DNA from: Micractinium sp. NFX-FRZ
Taxonomy: Eukaryota > Chlorophyta > Trebouxiophyceae > Chlorellales > Chlorellaceae
Length of the DNA: 30,792 bases
Assembly (NCBI GenBank): GCA_029339195.1
Contig: JAPTJF010000603.1
Location: 1 to 30,792 of the forward strand
Direction: 5' to 3'
Positions within the stretch are counted from its first letter, which is position 1; each line of letters starts with the position of its first letter. A program made the position numbers and the translations under genes. Shown one piece after another: positions 1-11,256 of the stretch. The notes below the pieces were generated by a model. That model was not told the DNA's origin. It ran no database searches and saw only the letters and a program-made list of their open reading frames with translations.

Positions 1-539
1 GCGAGGATGCTCCCACGGCCAAGGGCATGCGTCACCTGGCAGGCGGGGCAGGCGGGCTAACACTGGCCCCAGAGTGGAGCGTGGTGTGGACAGATGTGGC
101 CTGCAGTCGCCGTGTTGCCGCCATGCGTCAACCAGCAGCCGTTATTCTGCGTGCACTCATCCTGGGGAGCGGTGTGTCGCGACCAGCCTTTGACGCGCGT
201 TGCCCCCCTGGGCAAGCCGGCACCCACGGGCACGGCCGAACCGGCGCCTAGCCAAGCTTGACGGAAGCGACTGCTTGTGCGACCAGCTACAGTGTGTTTG
301 CCAGCTACAGTGAAATGCACTGCACTTGCAAGCGCCACAGCCACAGCAAACTCAGAGGCTGGGAACAGGCAACGCCGCTGTCGTCAGATGTTCTGCTCCG
401 CTGCCAGGGCCACCTGGCGGCACCCGCCCACATGTGTTCACGAGTCACTGCTTCTTCTTATACTTCCGAGCCGCTGCACAACGTTTGCTCGCAGTGCACC
501 AGCTCCTTGACAGCGCTGGGCGCCCCCCCGAAACCGAGC

Positions 540-1329
540 ATGCGGGTACACGCGTCTGCGCTGCCGCACCCGGCCCCAGGCGCCCTCAGGGCCCGGTGCA
601 CGCTGCGGTCGGCACCTGGAAGCGGGATGGCGGGCCGCTTTCGGCGCAACGGGCGCCTGCTGGTGTCGGCAGCTGCAGAGGAGCCCTCGCCGCCTCCGCT
701 GGGCTTGCCGTCGCTCAGTGCCCTGGCCCTGGCAGCCTCCCAGGCTGCAGCCCGCACGTATTCAGCTGTGCGATACGTGTGCAGCAGCCTACCAGGTGCG
801 TTGCTGGCAGCAGGCTGTGCCCCGCACTAACCGTTTTGATACCCAACAGTAAGGATTGCTGCTTCTGATTCATATGTGGAGCCCGACTGTTCAACGGAGC
901 CAATGCTGCGCACAGCCTGATGATGCCCGCTGGGCTCACCGCCAGCTGCAGCTGCGTCCGCTTGCCCCCAACCCCCGCCCCCTCCCCTGCCTGCCCCTGC
1001 TGCTTCCGGTGCAGAAACACGGCAAGTCGGCGCGGGTGGCAGTGCAGGCTTTTCTGGGCGGCCCCGACATGTGGGTGAGCAGGGAGGTGCTGGAGACGTA
1101 TGAGAGGGCGGCGCAAATGCGCGCAAATACAGCAGAACTGCGCGCGCGTGCAGCAGCCTCGCTCGCGCGTGCAGAAGAGTCGCGCGCACAAGCAGCACAG
1201 CTAAGGAAAGAAACAGAGGCGATCCTGAAGTGGACAGCGGAGTACAAAGAACACCTCGAGCGCAGGAAGGCAGAGAGGGAGCGGCGCGCAGCACAGCGGC
1301 GTGACCCGCCGCCGCCCCCGCAGCCGTAG
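540..1329 (+). CDS. Hypothetical small coiled-coil protein, possibly plastid-targeted (two-exon model)
   Basis: I do not recognise this protein. The model joins exon 1 (540-767, or to 776 if the next donor is used) to exon 2 (1015-1329, stop TAG), about 180 residues. Both donors (GTGCGA at 768, GTGTGC at 777) leave phase 0, which fits the acceptor after a pyrimidine-rich tract ending GCAG at 1014. Exon 1 is rich in Ala, Arg and Ser with few acidic residues and contains LLVSAAAEE, which resembles a chloroplast transit peptide. Exon 2 has a charged helical stretch of repeated Ala/Arg/Glu blocks (ETYERAAQMRANTAELRARA and onwards) that should form a coiled coil, and it ends in a short Pro run. 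A TGTAA lies 580 nt beyond the stop. The frame is also open upstream to 258, so the start is uncertain. No domain supports the call; it rests on splice signals, phase and composition. Confidence 0.42.
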
Positions 1330-1908
1330 ACCCTGCAGCCACTTGGACCTGTTCAGCAGCCGCACACCTCCGCGCCCGTGCGCCGCACAGTCCGCAGCCC
1401 CCCGCGGCGGATGCCGCGCCAGCTGATGCCAGCACGCGCATGGCAGCGGGACAAGCTGTAGCATGGGCCACCAGTGCGGCTCGACTCGAGGCGCATGCAG
1501 AGGCAGCCGCAGTGCGTGCAGTAGCAAGCCGGCGGGGCAGCGCACGGCAGGCGCAGAGGAGTGGGAGGCGGCGTCCGCAGCATGGCATGCAGCGAATGAT
1601 GCGCTGCAGGCAAGCCTGCCCCGATGCACCGGCGGTGTGCAACGAGGCTGCGGAGGGGCCGGCAGCCGCGCTCAAGCCACAACAGCAGGCCCGGCATGAC
1701 AGCTGGCGGCGCATTGCTGGCTTGTGAGGCTGTTGATTCACGGTTGGGCAACAGGCCCTGACTCAGCCGTCCCAGCAGCAGCGCCGGTGGCATGGCTTGA
1801 ACACCACCGTGAGTGTCCTCTTCCGTAATCTTCATACCCCGCCTCCCGTGCCCCTGTTCCACCCTGACCCTGCCACCCTGCCTGTCTGTTGAACTGAGTT
1901 CACCTGCA

Positions 1909-1913
1909 TGTAA
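1909..1913 (+). terminator. TGTAA polyadenylation signal, candidate for the first gene
   Basis: TGTAA is the usual poly(A) signal in chlorophyte green algae. This copy lies 580 nt beyond the stop at 1329, on the same strand, and would give a long but not unusual algal 3' UTR. Confidence 0.4.
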
Positions 1914-4188
1914 GCTGTGCGTGAGGGAGTAGCTAGTGCATGTGATGTGTAGGCTGCCTGGCTGCTGGGCGCGCCCCAGCGCTGCCAGCTGCTTGCAACC
2001 AGCCCTGCCGTCGCAGGCGCAGCGCCTCCGCAGTAACTCGTGCATAAAGCAACGTGAGCCCTCAGTCAAGCTGAGCGGCAGCGGGGTCGACGTTGCTAGC
2101 AGGGTGTGCCTGTCATAAATTGCAACACCTTCAGGAGTGGGCCCACCCGAGTGTCTCTAACACTGCATAATGCAAGGTATCACTTCCGGCTGCAGCACTG
2201 CAATGGTGTGCCAGCTGTGCGGGGCGGCTTTGGGGAACAATCGGCAGACGGCAATCGGTGAGGGCAGCTATACATGCTGCAACAGCCACACGTGTTCTTG
2301 CAATGGTGCTTCGTGAGGCATGCTCTGGCCTCTGAGTGAGGGTCTGGTCAGGTGGCATGGTTGGGCGAGCGACGGGAAGGGCCGCCGGCTGCACCGCCCG
2401 CCTGGCTTGAGGTGGCTGCTGCTGCCTGCTGGGAGAGAACCAATGGGGCGATGCCTTTCTTAGATACAATAGATAACAAGCCTGATATGTCCCCGACCGC
2501 CTGCGTGCCTCGCCTTGGCCTGCGCGGCAACACTCGCCTTGCAACCCTGCCTACTGGGAAGCGCCTGCCAGCTTTTTGAGGCAGGGAGGGGGCGCGTTCG
2601 TGGCTGGCGAGGGTGGGGGCGGCTGGGTGGAGGACCAGGCAGGGCAGCAAGGGTTGCAGTCAGCTGGGCTGCGTACAGGGCAGGGCAGGGGAGAGCTGCA
2701 GGCGACTTGCCTGTGGCTGGCCGTCGCTGCCTCTATTGGGCGAAAATACTGCGGCCGCACCCAGCCCTAGTGCCGCGCCATGAACAGTTGACAGCGAAAA
2801 TGGCGGGGAAGGGAGGCACTGTCAATTAGTTCGGGTAAGGCCTGTCGCCGCCTGCCGCCACCTGTCGCCAGCCTACCCTCTCCGTCCTGTCCACCTAACT
2901 CGCCCCCGGAGTTAAGAATGAATTTGCGGGCCCTTAGTATGGAGAGGCAGCCGCCCGAGTTCGTTCCTTCCCTCGCTTGCCCGCCGCTGCCCTCGCTTGC
3001 CGCCGACCGCCGACGCCGCTTGCGCCCGCCCGCCTTCCGCCCGCTCGCTGCAGGCCCCTGCAGGTCGCCTTCCAAGAACTCAGGCGCGACCCGGCAGCAA
3101 GCGTCTTGTTCTGTGAGCTTGACGTTGTGGCAATGGGAAAAGCGCTGCTGCGGGCCGTAGTCGCCGACGTCATGCTCATGCATGCAGTGCGCAGCACCCA
3201 TGAACACCTCCAGCACCCAACAACCTGCAGCACCAGCAGCACCGGCAGCACCCAACATTTGTCCTTCCCCATATTGATCCCCTGTCCGTGCATTCGTGCA
3301 CCCATCACTGCAGGGAGCGCCCCAAAGACTCGGTACACGTACGAATATCGCCCCATCCAGCCCCCCGAGCTTGCCCAGCCGCCGCCGCAGAGGGCCGGCT
3401 GCTCGCGGAGGTGCGGGATTTGGGTGCTGCTGGGGAGGTGGCGAGGCGCTGCTGGTCAGGGTGTTTGACAAGGCAGGGCGATGGTTGATGCGGCTTAAAG
3501 CGCTTTCAGTTGCCTCGAGGCAGTTGTGGGCGGGTGTTGGGTGCTGCACGTTGGATGAGAGTTGGTTGCAGGCTCCCATCTCCCTGCTTCCGTCCTGCCA
3601 CAGTCAAGCTGGGCATATAGCAACCTCGCAGCTGGGGTGCGTGGGGATGCTGTGGGGCGGGATAGCGGATAGAAACGCTGCAGATGGCTTGCACGAGCCT
3701 GAGCTCGCGCCGCCCCGGGGCGGGCAGCTGACAGACATTGTTGTGCCTCTTCCCGACTCTGTGCACTACACGAGGCGCCCCCAAATAAGGGCATGCACAG
3801 GGCACCGGGCATGCACAGGGCGAAGCTCAGGGATCCGAAAAACGCCCAGACGTCTTCAACCGATCGACCAAAGTTGCATGTCTCTGGCGGTTGGCAACTT
3901 CAGTGGGCCGAGTATAACTGAGGCAAAAGGAGAGCAGTCCGAACCAAAGGTTCCAAAGCAAACGCCTGAGTTTTACACTGCCTTGTGCACAAAAGGGAAT
4001 CAACGGAGACACACACCAGGTGGCAGCACAGCATGCGCAGCGGCCGACCCCATGACTCCACCCTCCTACTCAGGCTTGTTCTGTTATATATTCCAGACGC
4101 ACTGCAAGGCCTGCTTTCCCTTGCAATGGTGCCCTTCCTTCTGTTTCGTCACCTCACGCTCTCATCTTCTGAGCGCCATGCAAGCCGC
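1914..4188. other. Stretch without a defensible gene
   Basis: No reading frame here shows a convincing exon chain, known domain or consistent phase. The most protein-like piece is on the plus strand after an acceptor-like CCTGCAG at about 3058-3064: it reads VAFQELRRDPAASVLFCELD and continues to about 3200, but I found no start or partner exon. The opposite strand is open over 2767-3579 but low-complexity. Another minus-strand TGTAA (TTACA as written, about 3972) could be a second poly(A) site for the FIP1 gene. Confidence 0.4.
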
Positions 4189-4193
4189 TTACA
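4189..4193 (-). terminator. TGTAA polyadenylation signal of the FIP1 gene
   Basis: TTACA on the plus strand reads TGTAA on the minus strand. It lies 188 nt beyond the FIP1 stop codon, a normal distance for a green-algal 3' UTR. Confidence 0.6.
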
Positions 4194-4380
4194 CAGGGGC
4201 GCTGCCAGAGCTGACTGCTTCACCCCGCAGGCAGGAGACAACCGCAAATGCGGGGGCGTGCGCTTGGAAGCAGGCATGCGGGGCAGGCAGGCGAGTGTGA
4301 CGTGGCACATGCCACTGCAAGATGGCAGAGCAAGTTGAAGTGGTGACAACACGAGCAGCGCCAGCGGCGAGGGTGCCAGC

Positions 4381-7300
4381 TCAGCGCCGGCCTCTGCCCC
4401 GGTCCCGATCCGGCTCCCTCCGTTCTCGGCTGCGGGAGCGCCGCCGCTCCTGCTGCCCCCTGTCTCTGCTGCGCGAGCGCCGTCTGCAGGGGCGGCAGGA
4501 GGGGAGGGGCCAGGCAGGCGGTGGGTGAGGCATGGGCTGGCATGCGGGGTGCTGCCAGAGGTGTGCACACTGCGCGGCTGCACCATTGCAGTACAGGTCA
4601 GGAGTGCACGAGTTGCGGTCAGCAGGGTTGCCCCAGCATCTCTGCTTGCTGCTGCGTTTCAGCAGCCGGTCATGTCATGCTGTCCATGCTGAGCCGATGG
4701 GGGCGGGCAGGGCGTGCAGAACTGGGCCAAGACGACGCGCAGGCAGGCAGGCAGGCCTGTGCAGGGCGGGTGGGCATGCACCTGTCTCTCGCTGGCTCTC
4801 TCGCCGGGCTGCGCCGCCGCTGCGGTGAGCGTGACCGCGAGCGCCTGCCAATCCTGCAGCAGGCAGAGGAGGGACAGGGGACAGGGGGCAGGGGGCAGGC
4901 ACAGATGAGCAGGTGTGCCTGCACACAGGCTTGCCAGCACCGCAGGGCTGCCTTCTGGACTATGTGCAACAGGAGTGGCCCACAACACAAGTGCAGCAGC
5001 TCGAGGTGGGTGCTGCAAATCGCATGGCAGGGGCACCGCAGTACGCAGGAACGCCACCGCTGGCCTCAACGAAGTGCGAATGTGGCATTAAGGGACCGCA
5101 GCTGAAGAAGGGCCTTCCTGAGAGCCCCAACCAACGCGCTGGGCTGCCCACCCTGCCCACCGGCTGCCCACCTGTCGCCCTCTCGCCGCCCGCCAGCGCC
5201 ACCGGGGGACACTGGGTAGCCTCCTGGTCCTGGCCGGCCGTAGGCAGGCCCTGGCGGCGGGCCACGGTCTCGGTAGGGCGGCAGCGGCCCAGGGGGCGGC
5301 CCCCGCCCGTCCCGAAACGGCGGCGGGCCCAGGGGCCCCGGCGGGCCGCGGTCGTCGTACCGACTGCTGCCGGGCGGCCCCCGCCCCTCGCGGTAAGGCG
5401 GCGGGGGCCCATCGCGCCCGCCGCCATAGCCGCCGGGCGCTACGGGCGGCGCATAGCTGTCGCCGCCGCGCCCCGGGGGCGGCCCGCGTGGCCGGTCAAG
5501 CCGGTCAAACTCGCCGCCCCCCCGGTCAAACCCTCGCTCAAACTCTCGCTCCCGGTCGTAACCGCCGCCCCGCCCAGGCGGCGGCCCCCGCCGGTCGTAA
5601 GGCGGCGGCCCATCCAGCGGACCTCGCCCGGGCCCCCGCATCGGCGGCCCTCTCTCTAGCCCCGGGCCAGGCCTGGAATCCCGCACGGGCGGCGGTACAT
5701 CCATATCCATCCCAGCCGCCAGCCCTCCCAGCCGCCCCTCTCCCCCTGGCGGCTCGCCCCGCTGCTGCTGCTGCTCCCAGTCGCCCCGAGGGTACTGCTG
5801 GTGCTGCTGCTGCTGGTAGGCGGGCGGCTGCATGGCCCCTGGGTGCATCATCATGTGTTGCTCCTCAGGATCTACAGCGCATGCAGCAGGGGGGCAGGGA
5901 GGGCGGATCACAGGGTCAGTTGAACATGCAGCGAGGCAGAAGTGAGCGTGTGCGACCTAGGTGCACCATCAACTGGTGGTCTCCAAAGTGGGGGCGCCTG
6001 GGCCCGCAGGAAGGGCAGGGTGGCGAGGACAGCGGACACATGAGCAGGGCAGGCCGCAGGCAGGGCAGGGAGCGGTGAGGCAGGAGCAGGCAGGGCAGGG
6101 TGGGCAGAGAACAGGCAAACTTGGGGGGGAGGGGTGGCAGAAGCAAGCGCCGCGGCCAGGCAGCAAGCAGGCAAGCAAGCAGGTACGCAGGCGGCTAGGC
6201 ATGTCCAGCCTCCCGAAGCACTCACCTCCGCCAGCAGGCAGGAAGGGCGGAGGGAGTCCAAAGCCCATGCCCATGGCTGCTGCCGCCGCCATCTGAGCGG
6301 CCAGCTGCGGGTGGATGCCTTGCATGCCTTGCGTGCCCTGCATGCCGTGCATGCCCATCCCTGCCAGCTCAGCTGCACCTTCACCCTTCACCGCAGGCCT
6401 GGGCGGCTCGCCAGCTGGCGGGGGCGGCTTGCCTTCCGCCCCGCCCTCGTGCTTCACCTTCATCGCCGCTGCTGCCGCTGCCGCTGCTGCCATGGCCGCC
6501 GCCTGCACCTGCGCCTGCGCCTGCACCTGCGCAGCCATTCGCGCCTGCGCCTGCGCAGCAGCAGCCATCGCGGCCTCTGCTGCGCTGGGCGGGGGCGGCC
6601 GCCCAGCAGGCGGCGGCGGCTTGCCCTGCCGCTGCCCGCCGCCGCCGCTGCCGCCGCCGCCGGCATCTGCACCGACGCTGCCGCCCTCTTTTGCTGCCTC
6701 CCTCTCATCATCGAACACAAGCTCGTGGTTTGCCAGCACAAGTATGTGGTCCCAGCAGTTGCCGTGGCGCGGCCACTGGTTGCGCTGCAGGGGCGGGGGC
6801 GGGTGGGCAGGTGAGCGGGCGGGTGAAGGGGGCAGGCAGCAGGAGAGAAGGTAGGGGTTGAGCGGGAGGGATGGGAGGCAGGGGAGGCAGCAGCACGCAG
6901 GAGGGCAAGGATGGTGCATGCATGCTCAGTTCACGCGCACAGCTTTACTCCCAATTGCCCTGCGCCCAGCCAGCCAGCCAGCCAGCCTGCCAGCCTGCCT
7001 GCCAGCCGCAGGTGCCCATGCCGCCAACCCAGCCAGCCAGCCAGCCCACCAGCCACACCTGGCCCGCATGGAGGGATGAAACACGCACAGAAATGCACCC
7101 ACCTGCGCCCGCCCGCTGGTCACAAACGTCTTACACGCTGCACCCCGCTGATCCACCACCCCACCCCAACTGATACACCCAGCTTGACCCTGGCCAAGTC
7201 CACTCACCGGCGCCCGCTCGCTAGTGACAAATGCCTCATAGGCAGCATCCTGCTGGTCCGCCCCCATGGAGGCCAGGGACTGAGCCGCCTCGCTGGCGCC

Positions 7301-9963
7301 CTGCCCCGCTGGCGCCAGGTAGCCGCCGCCGCCGCCGTCCTCGCCGCCGCCCAGGTCCCGCTGCTGCCGCCGGGGCGGGCGGGGTGCCGCTGCCGCTATG
7401 TCAAGCGTCTGCTCAGGCGGGCGGGCGGGCAGGCAGGCAGGCAGGCAGGCGGGAGGGTGGGGGTCAGCAACGGGCCAGGCAGGTGTGAGTGCAGCGCAGG
7501 CAGGCGGGGCGGGCGGGTGGGGTGGGCAGCTGCCAGGCCGCAGAAGCTGGAGACGGGCCTTGCAAGTTGAGCTGCAATAGCTGGCAGCAACTCAGGGTTC
7601 TAATATCTCAGCGGCGGACGCCTGCCTGCCTGCCTGCCAGGCTGCCCTGCAAGCCCGCTTGCAGCGTCACTTCAAAGGCCCCTTCAGCAGTGCCTGCCAC
7701 TCCATCCTGTTCACAAGGCCCCAGCCCTGCCACCCCTTCCGCCTGCTGTGGAGGCACTGGCAGGACCACCAAATCGACCACACCCTGCCCTCACAGCACA
7801 CGATGGACACTGAATCGCCCCCTGAAACCGCTCTTTCACCATGAGGCGGGGCCACGCCCCACACCTCACTCACACCCCACACGTTCCAGGCAATCAGTGG
7901 TCAATCCACTGCCAGGCGATCAGTAATCCACTACTCAGCTGACAATCCAGAATGACAACTGATCCCCGCCCCCTCCCCCCACCTGGATCTGCCCCTTCAT
8001 CGTGAACTCCATGCGGTACTGCGCCACGCGTGCGCAGTACGCGCGCCACCCTGCCTCCGTCTGGCCGTAGTTGAAGAAGTCGCCGGGGTCGATGCCCGGC
8101 AGCCTGCGGGGTGCACATGTGTGATATGATTAAGCACGATTAAGCACTGGATCAGCCTGAGTGGCAGCATGAATTATATCTACATGTGTGCGTGTAGCTG
8201 AACAAGTCGCGGGGTTCAGTGCCCAGCAGCCTGCGGGGTTCATGTGTTGCGATGTGGGTGAGGGCTGGGGCAAGCTACATGGCAGGCAGCTTGGGGCTGT
8301 AGGCAGGATCGCCAGGACCGCCGGGGTGCATGCCTGGCAGCCTGCAGGCAAGGCCTAGTCACAACGGCCCAAGAGCCACGCAGCCGCTCAGGATGCGTGC
8401 CTCTGAACTGCCGCATGGCCTTGCCTGCGCCAACCTTATGGAAGGGCAGAAAGCAACGCAGCCCCCCCATTGTGGAAGGCGCGCCCGCCACGGCAACACA
8501 CAGGTCGGGCAGTACGGGGCTGCCCATACCATGCAGACACAAACCCAACGGGCCCCAAGCCACCGAGAGTGGCCTGGTACACACCTCCAGGGCGCGTCCA
8601 CCACCGAATCCAGGTCCAAGTTGAAGATCTCCCCGTGCCCCAAGGCCAGGAACTCCTTGTACTCCTCGGGGGACACGCGCGTCTGCCCGGGCAGCTTCAC
8701 TGGCAGGCCCGGCTGCCACTGCGTGGGAAAGACGGGGTCCACTGCGGGGAGGGCTGCAGGACGGGGGGCCGGGGAGACGCATGAGAGGTGTGAGGGAGAG
8801 GAGCGGGACGTGTTGGCAGACCACAGCGCGCAGAGCAGGGAACTGTGCATGGATGGGCAGGGGGGAGAGGGCGGAGCGGTGCGTGCGAGGGGAAGACGGG
8901 TGTCAAATGATTAGGGATCAGGGTGAGATTACGGCCTACCAGGCAGGGAAGGCAGGGGAGAGTGTGGGAGGGGTTGGAGTGAGAGCCAGCGGCATGAGAT
9001 GAAGGCAAGTGGCAGCGAGGAGGGCGGCCATGCCGCGCTGCGCTCGGCAATACAGAACCACACCGGAAGCAGTGACAGGGGGCAGCGGAAGCGGCGAGTG
9101 AGCAGACCGTAGCAGACCAAGCCACCATGCAAGCACACGGCAGCCGCACCTGGCTGCTGCTGTGGAGGCCCGCGCTGGGGCGGGCGCATGCTGGGTGCCG
9201 CCACTGCCGCGGCGGCGGCGGCCGGCTGCGAGGGGGCGTTGCCTGGGCCGCCAAGCCCGGGGATGGGTGCTGACGTGGCACCTAACCCGGGAATAGCACT
9301 GCGTGGAATGCCGCCGATGGCATTGTGGGAGCCAAACCCGCCGCCGCCTCGCCCTGCAGGCGCGGGTGCCCCCGCCGCCTCGCCGCCATCCATGTGCTGC
9401 CCCGGGCCTGCGCCCACGCCCTGCTGCTGTGCGGGTGCTCCTGCTGCCGCCGGCTGCCGCGTGTATTGGTAGCGGTTGGCCATTGGCTCTACGGCTGTTG
9501 CATTCTCATCCAGCGTGATCATCAAGTCATCGTCGCTGTCCTCCTGCTCCTGCTGCTGCGGCTGCTGGGCGGCAGGAGCGGCGGCAGCGGCGGCGGGAGC
9601 GACGGCAGGCGGCGCTGCCAGCCCCGGGGCGCCGCTGCTCTGCTGCTGAAGCTGCGTCGCCTGATCGCCAGGCGGGCCTGCTCCTGCAGCAGAGGCAGGG
9701 AGGCAAGGGAGGGCGGGTGTCGCAAACTGCAGCGCGCCATCACCCAGCACAAGCAGCAGCCCCTATCGAATGGCGGCATCTTTCTTACCTTCTTGTGCCG
9801 CTCCGGTTCCCTGATCGAGCGCCGCCTCGCCATAGAGCGCCACAAAAAGGTCGTCCTCCTCCTTCACCTCTACCGGCGCGACCGCCGCCCCTGACGCCGC
9901 ATTCTCAGACTTGATAGGCTGCTCAGGCTCTGCCGAGCCATACAGCTCCTCAAAATCGGCCAT
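4381..9963 (-). CDS. FIP1: FIP1-like subunit of the cleavage and polyadenylation complex (nine exons, 873 aa)
   Basis: Homologue of FIP1, the nuclear CPSF-associated factor that tethers poly(A) polymerase during mRNA 3'-end formation. Exons, minus strand: 9963-9789, 9683-9150, 8741-8585, 8103-7983, 7408-7208, 6784-6226, 5871-5172, 4853-4782, 4483-4381. All splice sites are GT-AG and the phases agree throughout, giving 873 codons plus TGA. The start MADFEELYGSAEPEQ begins a typical acidic N terminus, and residues near 95-115 carry EDSDDDLMITLDENA, the acidic motif seen before the Fip1 domain. The Fip1 signature crosses the exon 3/4 junction (about 276-302): FNLDLDSVVDAPWR followed by LPGIDPGDFFNYG. 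The middle is Ala/Gln/Gly/Pro-rich (about 330-815). The C terminus (about 805-873) is an RS-type domain (RSRSRSPQRRRS, then RRRSRSRERRE), as in plant and animal long forms. An in-frame ATG further upstream exists, but 9963 gives the conserved N terminus. Introns 3 and 5 contain exon-edge copies. Confidence 0.92.
7097..7162 (-). repeat. Intronic copy of FIP1 exon 5 end; possible 45-nt cassette exon at 7147-7103
   Basis: The plus-strand sequence at 7097-7162 is a clear degenerate copy of 7202-7270, the 3' end of exon 5 with its donor. On the minus strand the copy runs from a CAG acceptor (exon base 7147) to a GTGGGT donor (exon base 7103). That is 45 nt, open, phase 0 on both sides, reading RGAACKTFVTSGRAQ against QQDAAYEAFVTSERAP in exon 5. 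It could be included without shifting frame. Whether it is spliced cannot be told from sequence. Confidence 0.7.
8194..8249 (-). repeat. Intronic copy of FIP1 exon 4 start and its acceptor (copy A)
   Basis: This intron-3 segment matches 8067-8123 (start of exon 4, its acceptor and a little upstream intron) at roughly four of five positions by eye. The acceptor block CAGCCTGCGGGGT is identical. A base lost in the coding part shifts the frame after LLGTEP, so this is a decayed exon edge with an intact-looking splice acceptor. Confidence 0.75.
8312..8351 (-). repeat. Second, more decayed intronic copy of FIP1 exon 4 start (copy B)
   Basis: The segment keeps GCCGGGGT, TGCC(C/T)GGCAGCCTGC and the acceptor position of exon 4 but is shorter and more diverged than the copy at 8194. 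With the exon itself it makes three spaced copies of the same junction, at about 120-bp intervals. Confidence 0.6.
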
Positions 9964-10572
9964 CGCGCAAGGCGATGCTAGCGCACCACCCGGCACAGCC
10001 ACTGCTATGCTGAACCTGCCGATTGCTTGAACTGACAGCGCGCAGCCAATATTGACACGGCACAATGACATGCCAGGCTGGCTGCCGCCGCCGCGCACCG
10101 CCCGCCACGGTGCACCGCCCAGCTCCCTGGCGCGACTTGAGCGTGCACACGCGTTGCAAAGAAACTGGAACTGCCAACATATATATGTGAGAGAGCGCAG
10201 AGATAGAGAATATTGGTAGACAAATCAATGTGAAGAGTGGGCGGTCGGAGATGTGGGAGCATGTACGGGGACAGGACCGGGTCGCATGGCCCGGCTGGGG
10301 TGCCTGCTGGGGCGAGCACCCTGGGTGCGCAGTTGCGGACCATGGGTGGGTGTAGCAAGGGGCGTGATGGAAACGATCTAGCGCATGCACGTGGTCGTGG
10401 CCACACGTGCACAACCAAGAAAAGAAGAAGTGCAAGACAAATGGGGGGTGGGTGCCATAGTGGTGACGGCCGGGGTGGGCGTGGAATGGGGAGGAGGCGC
10501 GGGCACTTGGTAGCTAGGGAGGATGTTGTGCACACATATGAGAGCAGGAATGGTGAGTGCGGGGCGACGGAT
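9964..10572. promoter_or_regulatory. Upstream region of the FIP1 gene
   Basis: This lies between the FIP1 start and the candidate poly(A) signal of the next minus-strand gene. An AT-rich CATATATATG palindrome at about 10178-10187, roughly 215 nt upstream of the ATG, stands out in this GC-rich DNA and could serve as a TATA-like element. No other motif is clear. Confidence 0.35.
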
Positions 10573-10577
10573 TTACA
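10573..10577 (-). terminator. TGTAA polyadenylation signal, candidate for the secreted-protein gene
   Basis: This TTACA (minus-strand TGTAA) is the first I found downstream of the stop at 11257. It implies a 3' UTR of about 680 nt. Confidence 0.4.
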
Positions 10578-11256
10578 CAAAATCCGGCATGAAGACACGA
10601 GGACAGGGCCCGCCCCTGCAGCTGCGCAGCGCTTGTGAGGCGCTGTCCATGCTCGGGCGCCGCAGCCGCCATTGAGCTCAGCCGCACGCACCCAGGCTGC
10701 TGGCTGCCCCTGTCGGGGGCAGACACCTACACCCTGCCCGGGCAGGCAGCTAGTCGCTGCTCAGGGGGCCAGTTGCTGCTCTGTGAGGCGGGGGGTGGCC
10801 GCTGTCAACGGCAGCCCGTCGCTCGCTGGCTCTCATGGGCAGGTGGCGCGCAGCATGAGCATGGGGTAAGCGACGCCGCCGCCGGTCCAATTGGAGGACC
10901 TGCAAGTCGAAGGACGAATAGCCAAAACAGTGCCGAGAGCTTTTAAAGAGAGAAGCAAGCCGTGAGAGCTCAGCTAGGAGACGTGCACGCAGCAGGTTGG
11001 GAGGGCGGGCGCGTGGGAGGGGGAAGGGCATGCGAGGGGCCTGCGGGCAGGGAGGATGCAACACGGCAGACAGCTGGCTGCCAGCCGAGGCAGGCACGCA
11101 AGCACAAGACGCGTGCAGGAAAGCAGGCGGGGTGCCCTGTGCTGCGCTGGCTCCCGCCATTAAAAGAGACCTGCGCATTGCAGACGCTCGGCGGTCCAGC
11201 AAGCAGGCCAGGAAGCAAGCAAGCAGTGCACCTTCAGCAGAGGCCACCGCACGCGG

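Noticed and set aside
1440..1727. Ala/Arg-rich open frame after the first gene
   Set aside because: It lies between the stop at 1329 and the TGTAA at 1909 in another frame, so is probably 3' UTR; no splice link was found.
2767..3579. 270-codon minus-strand open frame
   Set aside because: Low-complexity, no domain, no consistent splice partners; it opposes an equally weak plus-strand candidate. Left as unresolved.
4913..5659. Long plus-strand open frame rich in Pro/Arg/Ala
   Set aside because: It is the opposite strand of FIP1 exon 7, whose Gly/Pro/Arg/Asp-rich coding sequence leaves the other strand open.
6460..6741. Alanine and arginine codon runs opposite FIP1 exon 6 as a separate gene
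   Set aside because: They are other-frame readings of GCN-type repeats in the FIP1 low-complexity region.
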